64,000 nt of DNA from Actinomycetota bacterium (GTDB lineage: Bacteria; Actinomycetota; Acidimicrobiia; Acidimicrobiales; Ilumatobacteraceae), in contig VFZC01000006.1 in assembly GCA_016871355.1 (NCBI GenBank), positions 40,469 to 104,468 of the forward strand, written 5' to 3'. The notes under the pieces were generated by a model. That model did not search any database. It saw only the letters and a list, made by a program, of their open reading frames with translations, and was not told where the DNA came from. Below are positions 57,604-64,000 of the stretch, in pieces (position 1 is the stretch's first letter; each line of letters opens with the position of its first letter). A program made the translations under genes and the position numbers.

Positions 57604-59139
57604 ATGCCCGCCTTCGCCAGCCAACTGGCCGCTGAACGCCCTCACGAGATCGCCGTTCGCGACCCCGACAAGACCCTGACCTGGGCCGAGGTCGGCGACG
57701 TGCTCAACCGAGTGGCCAACAACGTGTTGTCACGCGATCTCGGTTCGTCGCGTCGTGTCGGCGTGTTCGCCGAGAACGCGGCCGAAACCGCGTTGGCCCA
57801 TCTCGGGTCGCTGCTCGGCAGCGCGTCGACGGTGCCGGTCAACTTCCATCTCACCGCAGAAGAAGCCGCCTACATCCTCGTCGACTCCGATGCGCGCATC
57901 GTGTTCGTGGGTCCCGAGACCGTCGATCGCGGTGTGGCCGCAGTCGACATCGCGCGAGCCGAAGGACGCGAGGTCGAACTGGTTGGTTGGGGAGTGAACG
58001 CAGCGGGCGTCACCCCGTGGCGCGAGTGGCTCGACGCTGGCGATCCGGGCGATCCGCCGCTCGACGTGAAGCCGCGCGCGAATCTGCTCTACACGTCGGG
58101 CACCACGGGTCGTCCGAAGGGCACCGAACTGCCACCCACGATGTTCGCCGGCGGCTCGACCATGGCCGAACACCTCGAAGCCATGAAGGGCAATCGCTTC
58201 GCGATCTTCGGAACCCACTTGGTGGTGGGGCCGATGTATCACACGGGTCCGCTCACGGGTATGCGTCTGTTGGTGTGCGGTGTGCCGATGGTGATTCTGG
58301 CCAGGTTCGACGCCGAGAAGACGCTGCAGGCGATTCACGACCACAAGACCGAGTCGTCGGTGATGGTGCCCACTCACTTCGTGCGCTTGTTGGCTCTGCC
58401 CGATGAGGTGAAGAAGAAGTACGACGTGTCGTCCATGAAGTTGGCGGCCCACACCGGCGCGTTGTGTCCGGTGGACGTGAAGCGCGCGATGATCGAGTGG
58501 TGGGGTCCGGTATTCACTGACGCTTATGGCGCCACCGAAGTGGGAACCACCTGTCAGATCACGAGTATGGAATGGCTCGAGCACCCCGGATCGGTGGGTC
58601 GACCCATTCCGCCGTTCACGGTGCTGGTTCTCGACGACGACGGCGACGAAGTGTCGGCCAACACCGAGGGCCGTTTGTTCTTCAAGGACGCGACCGGGCG
58701 TGGTGTGGTGTACCCGAACGATCCCGAGAAGACCAAGCAGGCCAACATCGCGCCGGGTGTGTTCACCCTCGGTGAGATCGGGTACGTGGACGCCGATGGC
58801 TACGTGTACATCACCGACCGCTTCAGCGACATGGTGGTGTCGGGTGGTGTGAACATCTACCCGGCCGAAGCCGAGCAGGTGCTCGTTCAGCATCCGGCCG
58901 TCCTCGATGTCGCGTGCATCGGTGTGCCGCACCCGGAGATGGGTGAAGAACTCAAGGCGCTCGTGATGTTGCGCGACCCGTCGTCGCCGCCCGAACCGAC
59001 CGAGATCATCGGGTTCTGTCGCGAGCGGTTGAGCCACTACAAGTGTCCGCGCACCGTCGAGTTTGTCGACGATCTCGGACGCAACACGATGGGCAAGATC
59101 AACAAGCGCAAGTTGCGTGCGCCGTACTGGGAGAAGTGA
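57604..59139 (+). CDS. AMP-forming acyl-CoA ligase
   Basis: 511 aa. P-loop LYTSGTTGRPKGT, DAYGATEVG, LGEIGYVDADGYVYITDRFSDMVVSGGVNIYPAEAE and MGKINKRKLRAPYWEK with the catalytic Lys. Similar to the ligase at 47763, so the window contains two pairs of related ligases. ATG 18 bp after the SnoaL stop; its own stop overlaps the enoyl-CoA hydratase ATG (TGATG). Activates an acid that then enters beta-oxidation through the downstream hydratase. Confidence 0.93.
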   Translation: MPAFASQLAAERPHEIAVRDPDKTLTWAEVGDVLNRVANNVLSRDLGSSRRVGVFAENAAETALAHLGSLLGSASTVPVNFHLTAEEAAYILVDSDARIVFVGPETVDRGVAAVDIARAEGREVELVGWGVNAAGVTPWREWLDAGDPGDPPLDVKPRANLLYTSGTTGRPKGTELPPTMFAGGSTMAEHLEAMKGNRFAIFGTHLVVGPMYHTGPLTGMRLLVCGVPMVILARFDAEKTLQAIHDHKTESSVMVPTHFVRLLALPDEVKKKYDVSSMKLAAHTGALCPVDVKRAMIEWWGPVFTDAYGATEVGTTCQITSMEWLEHPGSVGRPIPPFTVLVLDDDGDEVSANTEGRLFFKDATGRGVVYPNDPEKTKQANIAPGVFTLGEIGYVDADGYVYITDRFSDMVVSGGVNIYPAEAEQVLVQHPAVLDVACIGVPHPEMGEELKALVMLRDPSSPPEPTEIIGFCRERLSHYKCPRTVEFVDDLGRNTMGKINKRKLRAPYWEK

Positions 59140-59972
59140 TGTCCGAATCCGTTCTGCTCATCGACGATCCGGCCCCCAAGGTGCGCCGGTTCACTCTCAA
59201 CCGACCCGAGAAGCGCAATGCGCTCAACGACGCGTTACGGGGTGCGTTGTTCGACGCCCTGCGCGCGGGCGACAAGGACAAGAACGTCTCGGTGATGATC
59301 ATCCGGGGTGGCGGTCCGTGCTTCTCGGCCGGCTACGACCTCGGTTCGGCCAACAGCGACGTGGAACGCGCCATCTCGCGGGCCGACGGTTGGTGGTCGC
59401 GGCACGTGGTCAACAACTGGTTCGAGATGTGGGACATGACCACGCCGATCATCGGCCAGGTGCACGGCTACTGCTTGGCCGGTGGCACCGAACTGGCGAC
59501 GGCCTGCGACCTCGTGTACGTGGCCGAGGATGCGCAGATCGGGTATCCGCCCGTACGCCTCATGTCGCCGCCCGACATGCAGTGGCAGACCTGGATGATG
59601 GGGCTGCGGCGCGGCATGGAGGCCCTGCTCACCGGCGACTCGATGTCGGGCACCGAGGCCGTCACGAACGGATTCGCCAACCGGGCCTTCCCGCTGGCCG
59701 ACCTCGACGCGGCCGTGGTGGCGGTGGCCGAGCGGGTGGCCAAGATTCCGCCCGACCTGCTGGCCCTCAACAAGCGAGCGGCCCACCGGGCCATGGAGGC
59801 CATGGGGATCCGGACCGGTATCCGGGCCACCGCCGAGATCCAGGCCCTGGGGTTCCACCAGAAGTCGTCGATGGAGTACATGCAGTCGTTCGCCACCAAG
59901 GGGGTCACGGCGGCCCTCAGCCAGCGTGACGCGGCGTTCGGTGACTACCGGGAGTCCGGCCCGAATCCGTGA
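59139..59972 (+). CDS. Enoyl-CoA hydratase/isomerase family protein
   Basis: 277 aa crotonase fold. RFTLNRPEKRNALNDALRGAL, CFSAGYDLGSA (oxyanion-hole and CoA-binding loop), GQVHGYCLAGGTELATACDLVYVAEDAQIGYPPVR and the active-site region up to SGTEAVTNGFANRAFP. The Glu that adds water in classical hydratases maps to the ELATACDL helix; the second Glu of the standard pair appears as a Pro/Pro-Val region, so isomerase or hydrolase activity is also possible. The ATG overlaps the ligase stop. An operator-like dyad follows, then the ABC transporter. Confidence 0.88.
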   Translation: MSESVLLIDDPAPKVRRFTLNRPEKRNALNDALRGALFDALRAGDKDKNVSVMIIRGGGPCFSAGYDLGSANSDVERAISRADGWWSRHVVNNWFEMWDMTTPIIGQVHGYCLAGGTELATACDLVYVAEDAQIGYPPVRLMSPPDMQWQTWMMGLRRGMEALLTGDSMSGTEAVTNGFANRAFPLADLDAAVVAVAERVAKIPPDLLALNKRAAHRAMEAMGIRTGIRATAEIQALGFHQKSSMEYMQSFATKGVTAALSQRDAAFGDYRESGPNP

Positions 59973-59975
59973 CTT

Positions 59976-59997
59976 CGGTTACTAACCGGACGGTTAC
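59976..59997. promoter_or_regulatory. Interleaved dyads, candidate operator before the ABC importer genes
   Basis: cggtta-c-taaccg (59976-59988) is a perfect 6-bp palindrome; taacc and a second ggtta (59992-59996) extend it to overlapping TAACC...GGTTA pairs. This layout is typical of TetR-type regulator sites and lies 72-93 bp before the lipoprotein GTG. No regulator gene is adjacent. Confidence 0.5.
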
Positions 59998-60022
59998 TTC
60001 GTGCTAGGAAAGCACTCTGAAT

Positions 60023-60044
60023 CCGGTTGCTACCCGGCAACCGG
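60023..60044 (+). promoter_or_regulatory. Inverted repeat in the leader of the solute-binding protein gene
   Basis: Perfect 8-bp arms ccggttgc and gcaaccgg around a 6-nt loop, 24 bp before the GTG. It could be a second operator or an mRNA leader hairpin. Confidence 0.45.
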
Positions 60045-60068
60045 TCGTCCATCCAGGGGGATAATCAC

Positions 60069-61463
60069 GTGAGAAAGAGAAGTACTGCTCTTGTCGCGGG
60101 CATCGCCGTTATCGGCCTGCTCGCGTCGGCATGTAGCGAAGATGACGGCGGCTCGGCTCCGGCCACGGAAGCGCCGGCGGCGACCGAGGCTCCGGCTGGT
60201 TCGGAGGCTCCGTCGACTGAAGCTCCGGCCGGCGAACTGCCCGTGTTGCAGTCGTCGATCGACGTCGGAATCGCCTATACCGGCGGACCCGGCGGTGTTG
60301 CTTCGGGCGACCCGATCAAGATCGGTTACGTCAACCAGGAAGGTGGCACGCCCGCATTCCCCGAGGCCACAGTTGGAGTTGACGCCGGCGTGTGGTTCAT
60401 CAATAACTTCCTCGGCGGAGTTGGCGGTCGTCCGATCGAGATCGTGGAGTGCTTCGTCACCAAGGAAGAAGACGGCCTGAAGTGCGCCCAGGAGTTCCTC
60501 GCCGACGACGGGATTCAGGCCGTGCTGGTCGGTGCGATGTTCAACGGCAACGCTCCGTTGCTCGACACGCTGAAGGACAAGAAGCCGGTCTTCCTGCCGA
60601 ACCCGGTCACCACTCCTGAGTTCCTCGCGTCCGACGCGTACGCGTTCACGCCGGGCTCACCGGGAGTCGTCCAGGGTCTTGCTGTGTTCGCGGCCAAGTA
60701 CGTGCCCGAGATCGAAGGCAAGGAAGTCAAGTCGGTCGCCGTCGTGTACAACGACAACCCAGCCGGCACCGTGGCCTTCACCGCTCTTACCAAGCCGATC
60801 CTCGAAGCCCTCGGTGTGGAAGTCACCGGCGTTCCGGTGGCCGACACGGCGGGTGCAACCGAAATGGCCACGGCCATTCAGTCGTCGGGTGCCGACAAGG
60901 CTGATGTGTTCTACCCGCTCGTGACCATTCAGGGTTGCATCGGCGTGTACGACGCACTCAAGACCCTGGAGATCGAGACCACGGTTGTCACCACCGGTCT
61001 GTGCTTCGGCGTTCCGATGCAGGATCACCTGAAGTCGGTCGGTGAGGCCGGCAACTTGCCCGACGGTTGGTACTTCGGTGGTTACGGGTTCGCTTATGAG
61101 ATCCCGGGCAACCCCGAGTTGGACGCGTACATCGACGCGGCCCTCGCTTGGGCCAAGGAGACCGGCGTGGAGAACCCCGAGTACACCGGTTTCGCTGGAC
61201 CGACCTTCGGGACGCTGATCACCATCGTGAAGTTCATGAACGAGGGAGCGATCGATTCAGCTGCGCTGCGCGCGTCGGCCAAGGCGTTCACGGGCCCCAT
61301 GTGGGCCGGCGTGGGTGACTTCAAGTGCGGCGGCAACCCCACCTTCCCGTCGCTTTGTGGTTTCTCGATTGGTATCCAGCAGCAGCAGGGCACCGAGTAC
61401 GTCTCCATTGCTGACGGCTACAACGGCAAGGCGATCAACCCGATCGCCGAACTGGCCGGCTGA
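60069..61463 (+). CDS. ABC transporter substrate-binding lipoprotein (branched-chain amino acid type)
   Basis: 464 aa from GTG 60069, with an agggggat Shine-Dalgarno. Signal peptide MRKRSTALVAG..GLLASAC with lipobox Cys C22 (ASAC, slightly atypical at -3), then a Thr/Glu/Ala/Pro-rich linker of TEAPA repeats (about 30-60). The mature part is a periplasmic-binding type 1 (LivJ/LivK-like, Peripla_BP_6) fold, starting PIKIGYVNQEGG. It anchors outside the membrane and delivers substrate to the permease. In this genome type such proteins often bind carboxylates or amides, so the ligand is not necessarily an amino acid. Confidence 0.92.
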   Translation: MRKRSTALVAGIAVIGLLASACSEDDGGSAPATEAPAATEAPAGSEAPSTEAPAGELPVLQSSIDVGIAYTGGPGGVASGDPIKIGYVNQEGGTPAFPEATVGVDAGVWFINNFLGGVGGRPIEIVECFVTKEEDGLKCAQEFLADDGIQAVLVGAMFNGNAPLLDTLKDKKPVFLPNPVTTPEFLASDAYAFTPGSPGVVQGLAVFAAKYVPEIEGKEVKSVAVVYNDNPAGTVAFTALTKPILEALGVEVTGVPVADTAGATEMATAIQSSGADKADVFYPLVTIQGCIGVYDALKTLEIETTVVTTGLCFGVPMQDHLKSVGEAGNLPDGWYFGGYGFAYEIPGNPELDAYIDAALAWAKETGVENPEYTGFAGPTFGTLITIVKFMNEGAIDSAALRASAKAFTGPMWAGVGDFKCGGNPTFPSLCGFSIGIQQQQGTEYVSIADGYNGKAINPIAELAG

Positions 61464-61475
61464 TCCTTGATCAGC
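61459..61475 (+). repeat. Small hairpin overlapping the lipoprotein stop codon
   Basis: gctgatc-ctt-gatcagc, a 7-bp stem that includes the TGA stop at 61461-61463. It may stabilise the upstream mRNA or help termination. Confidence 0.4.
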
Positions 61476-61498
61476 AGGTCGTAACTATTCATTCACGA

Positions 61499-61528
61499 GG
61501 AGGGTGCGGGGGAATCCCCGCACCCTCC
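61499..61528 (+). terminator. Strong hairpin between the binding protein and permease genes
   Basis: 13-bp perfect stem ggagggtgcgggg / ccccgcaccctcc with a gaat loop, followed by ctt only, 35 bp after the lipoprotein stop. It probably acts as a partial terminator or RNA stabiliser, giving more binding protein than permease (common in importer operons). No second promoter is obvious before 61590. Confidence 0.7.
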
Positions 61529-61589
61529 CTTATGGACCGGTTGGTCCGTTGATGCTGTTTGGCTCGATGAAGCCTGCAGGGGGAGTGAC

Positions 61590-63809
61590 ATGGAGCAATC
61601 GCTCAAGGCCTTCGTGAAGAAGCAGAAGGTTCTCGTCGGCGTCGTTGCAGTGGTCGCGGTGTTCGCGATTTTGTACGCGTGGGATGCTCGCCAGTTGGCG
61701 CCGATGTTCTCGAACATCGGAACCGGCGCGCTGATGGCGGCGGTGGGTCTGGGCGTGGTCCTCACTTTCCGTGGTTCGGGCGTCGTGAACTTCGCCAACG
61801 GTGTGATCACCGTGTTCGTGGCGTACTGGTATTACGGCCTCAAGGTCGAGGGCAAGTTCTACATTCCACCGTTGCCCAACCCGCTTGTTCTTATCGAAAT
61901 CCCGGTCAACTGGTTCCGCGACGAGGGCAAGTACCTCGACTTGCCGAACTGGCCCACCACCATCGACATGCCAGGCGATCGCCTGACCACCGTCGCGGCG
62001 ATGCTCATCGCTCTCGTCGTGGCCGTCCTCCTCGGCCTCTTCTTGCACTTCGCGATCTTCAAACCGTTGCGCAATGCACCCGTGCTCGCGAAGGTCGTCA
62101 CCACCGTCGGTCTCTTCGTGGTGTTGCAGGAGTTTCTCCGCATTCGCTTTGGCGAGCTGGCTAAGACGGGCGTTCCCTTCCCGCTCCCTAAGGGCAAGTT
62201 CGATCTTCCTGGTGAATTGGGCATCGTTCCCAAGAACCAGTTGTTCCTCGTGATCGTGGTGACCGTCATCGCGATCGGTCTGTGGGCGCTTTTCAAGTAC
62301 ACGCGATTCGGTCTGGCCACGCGTGCGGCCGCCGAGAACGAAAAGGGTGCCATCGTGTTGGGCTTCTCTCCCGATTTCCTCGCCGGTGCCAACTGGGTGT
62401 TGTCCACGCTGATCGCTGGTCTGCTCGGCATCCTCGCGGCCCCGATCACCAACCTCGACACCATCACGTTGCCGCTGTTCATCGTGCCGGCCCTCGGCGC
62501 GGCGTTGCTGGCCAACTTCACATCCTTTGGTCTCACGGTCGCCGCCGGTGTGGGTATCGCCATGTTGCAGGGTTGGGTGCAGTACCAGGGTGCGCAAACG
62601 TGGTTCCCACGCGGCGTCCTCCCCACGGCTGGGCTCACGTTGGCCCTGCCGTTCTTCGTGATCGTGGTGGCCATGTTCCTACGCGGTAAGTCGCTGCCGG
62701 TTCGCGGTGCCGTGTCGACCGGCAAGATGCCGTTCGCGGCTGCGCCCAAGCGAGTCGGCCTCTACGCCACGGCGTGCTCGGTTGGTGTCCTCGTGCTCCT
62801 GTTCGGTTTCAGCTACGACTGGCGCCAGTCGACCATCAACACGTTGGTGGCCACCGTGATCGCGTTGTCTCTGGTGGTTCTGGTCGGTTTCGTCGGCCAG
62901 ATTTCGCTGGCCCAGATGGCGATCGCCGGCACGGCCGGCTTCTTCATGTCGAAGTACTTCGAAGACTTGCCCTTTCCGATCGCGCCGGTCATCGGAGCGT
63001 TCGTTGCCGCCATCTTCGGAGCAGTAATTTCCATCCCGGCTCTTCGACTACGTGGTGTCAATTTGGCGGTCATCACCCTGTCGGCCGCCGTGGCCATCGA
63101 ACAGTTGGTCTTCAAGAACAAGACTTTCGCCGGAGAACTTGGAGCTCTGCCGGTGAAGCCACCCAAGATCGGCGGCAAGGACTTCGGTCCGAACAACACG
63201 TTGCTGAAGGTGGCCGATTTGAAGGGTCGCGATGACATTCCGCCCAACGCGTGGTTCGGCGTTGTCTGTCTGGTGTTCGTGATCATCTTGTGCTTGATGG
63301 TCGTCAACGTCCGTCGCTCGAACACCGGTCGTCAGTTTTTGGCTGTGCGCTCCAACGAACGCGCGGCGGCCGCAGCTGGTATCGACGTGGCCCGTACCAA
63401 GATCCTGGCCTTCGGTCTGGCCGCGTTCATCGCCGGTCTTGGTGGAACTCTCTCGGGTTATCGCTTCGGTTCGGTGACGCCGGCCTACTTCGGGGCTTTC
63501 GCGTCGCTCACTGTTCTCGCCTTCGCCTACCTCGGTGGTATCGCCTCGGTGAGTGGTGCGGTTCTGGCCGGGGTGGTGGCGCCGAACGGATTGAACTTCA
63601 ATTTCTTGGAGAACATCCTCCACATCCCCCAGAGCTATGCAACGCTCATTGGTGGTGTCGGACTCATCATCACCGCGGTGCAGAACCCAGAAGGTCTGGC
63701 CGGTGCGCCCCGGCTCGTCAAACAGAAGCAGATCGACAAAGCGGTTCGAAAGAAAGCCCTGGCCGAACGAACTAGTGTCGGAGTATCCCAGGGGGAGGGA
63801 TCCACATGA
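61590..63809 (+). CDS. Branched-chain amino acid-type ABC permease, fused LivH-LivM
   Basis: 739 aa. Two permease modules in one chain. The LivH-like half (about 40-370) has FRGSGVVNFANGVITVF and the cytoplasmic loop TRAAAENEKGAIVLGFSPDFLAG; the LivM-like half (about 395-720) has GFVGQISLAQMAIAGTAGFF and the loop VRSNERAAAAAGIDVARTKILAFGLAAFIAGLGG. About 17-18 hydrophobic helices. Normally LivH and LivM are separate genes of about 300 and 330-400 aa. ATG with gcaggggga. Its stop overlaps the ATPase ATG (ATGA). Confidence 0.93.
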   Translation: MEQSLKAFVKKQKVLVGVVAVVAVFAILYAWDARQLAPMFSNIGTGALMAAVGLGVVLTFRGSGVVNFANGVITVFVAYWYYGLKVEGKFYIPPLPNPLVLIEIPVNWFRDEGKYLDLPNWPTTIDMPGDRLTTVAAMLIALVVAVLLGLFLHFAIFKPLRNAPVLAKVVTTVGLFVVLQEFLRIRFGELAKTGVPFPLPKGKFDLPGELGIVPKNQLFLVIVVTVIAIGLWALFKYTRFGLATRAAAENEKGAIVLGFSPDFLAGANWVLSTLIAGLLGILAAPITNLDTITLPLFIVPALGAALLANFTSFGLTVAAGVGIAMLQGWVQYQGAQTWFPRGVLPTAGLTLALPFFVIVVAMFLRGKSLPVRGAVSTGKMPFAAAPKRVGLYATACSVGVLVLLFGFSYDWRQSTINTLVATVIALSLVVLVGFVGQISLAQMAIAGTAGFFMSKYFEDLPFPIAPVIGAFVAAIFGAVISIPALRLRGVNLAVITLSAAVAIEQLVFKNKTFAGELGALPVKPPKIGGKDFGPNNTLLKVADLKGRDDIPPNAWFGVVCLVFVIILCLMVVNVRRSNTGRQFLAVRSNERAAAAAGIDVARTKILAFGLAAFIAGLGGTLSGYRFGSVTPAYFGAFASLTVLAFAYLGGIASVSGAVLAGVVAPNGLNFNFLENILHIPQSYATLIGGVGLIITAVQNPEGLAGAPRLVKQKQIDKAVRKKALAERTSVGVSQGEGST

Positions 63810-64000
63810 GTCTTCTTCAGACGACGGGAATGTCGGTGACGTTCGGCGGTTTGCGCGCCGTCAACAACGTCGATCTCACGGTCGAGAAAGGCAAGTTGGT
63901 CGGTCTGATCGGCCCCAACGGTGCCGGCAAGACCACGTTCATCGACGGCATCACCGGCTTCGTTCCCACGACCGGCCGTATCGAGTTCAGGGGTCAGGAG
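63806..64000 (+). CDS. livG: ABC transporter ATP-binding protein LivG (5' part, continues beyond window)
   Basis: 65 residues are visible. SVTFGGLRAVNNVDLTVEKG is the LivG-type start and GPNGAGKTTFIDGITGF contains the Walker A loop. It overlaps the permease stop by 4 bp. The Walker B, signature motif and C-terminus lie past the right edge; a second ATPase (LivF) probably follows outside. Confidence 0.92.
   Translation, partial: MSLLQTTGMSVTFGGLRAVNNVDLTVEKGKLVGLIGPNGAGKTTFIDGITGFVPTTGRIEFRGQE

Overview
The window is GC-rich, densely packed actinobacterial DNA. Mycothiol-type and CarD-type proteins, the dapA-rnj-ftsK-rimO-pgsA-cinA core order, frequent GTG starts and the large set of SDR, Rieske and acyl-CoA genes point to Actinomycetota. 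An environmental Acidimicrobiia (Ilumatobacter-like) genome is my best guess; that placement is inference from gene content. No rRNA, CRISPR array, insertion sequence or phage gene was seen, and no stretch longer than about 300 bases lacks a gene.

Layout. 1-3.3 kb: the 5' part of a fatty acyl-CoA reductase-like gene running off the left edge, a divergent TetR regulator with a palindromic operator, and ddl. 3.3-14 kb is a housekeeping block: a winged-helix-like protein, dapA, ribonuclease J, ftsK, an SMP-30-like protein, rimO, pgsA, cinA, tRNA-Arg(TCT) and a CarD regulator with a long lysine-rich tail. 14-19 kb: a glutamine-synthetase-like ligase, an SDR, a glyoxalase-like protein, a 3-hydroxyisobutyrate-dehydrogenase-like protein and a Rieske oxygenase. 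19-25 kb: a minus-strand operon SDR / ThuA-like / E1-alpha / E1-beta / AcoX / E2, preceded by an acyl-CoA dehydrogenase.

26-60 kb is a large catabolic region. It contains two P450s (one with a frameshift), four Rieske oxygenase alpha subunits in the window as a whole, four acyl-CoA ligases, nine SDRs in the window as a whole, a Zn-ribbon OB-fold/thiolase-like pair, a carotenoid-cleavage-type dioxygenase, three NTF2/SnoaL-like proteins, three VOC proteins in the window as a whole, two ABM monooxygenase-like proteins, and a kinase/partner pair that resembles the LvaA/LvaB 4-hydroxyacyl-CoA kinase. The set suggests oxygenation, CoA activation and beta-oxidation or retro-aldol cleavage of an isoprenoid, steroid-like or aromatic substrate that I cannot name. 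60-64 kb: a branched-chain-amino-acid-type ABC importer (lipoprotein, fused LivH-LivM permease, LivG start) cut by the right edge; it may supply carboxylates to the pathway.

Two patterns cut across the window. First, about a dozen genes have a TANNNT-like hexamer ending 7-8 nt before the start codon and no Shine-Dalgarno, which indicates leaderless transcription and fixes several GTG starts. Second, at least five genes carry short tandem duplications straddling the stop codon, with periods of 10, 13, 14, 14 and 26 bp, none a multiple of three, so duplicated TGA codons fall in other frames.
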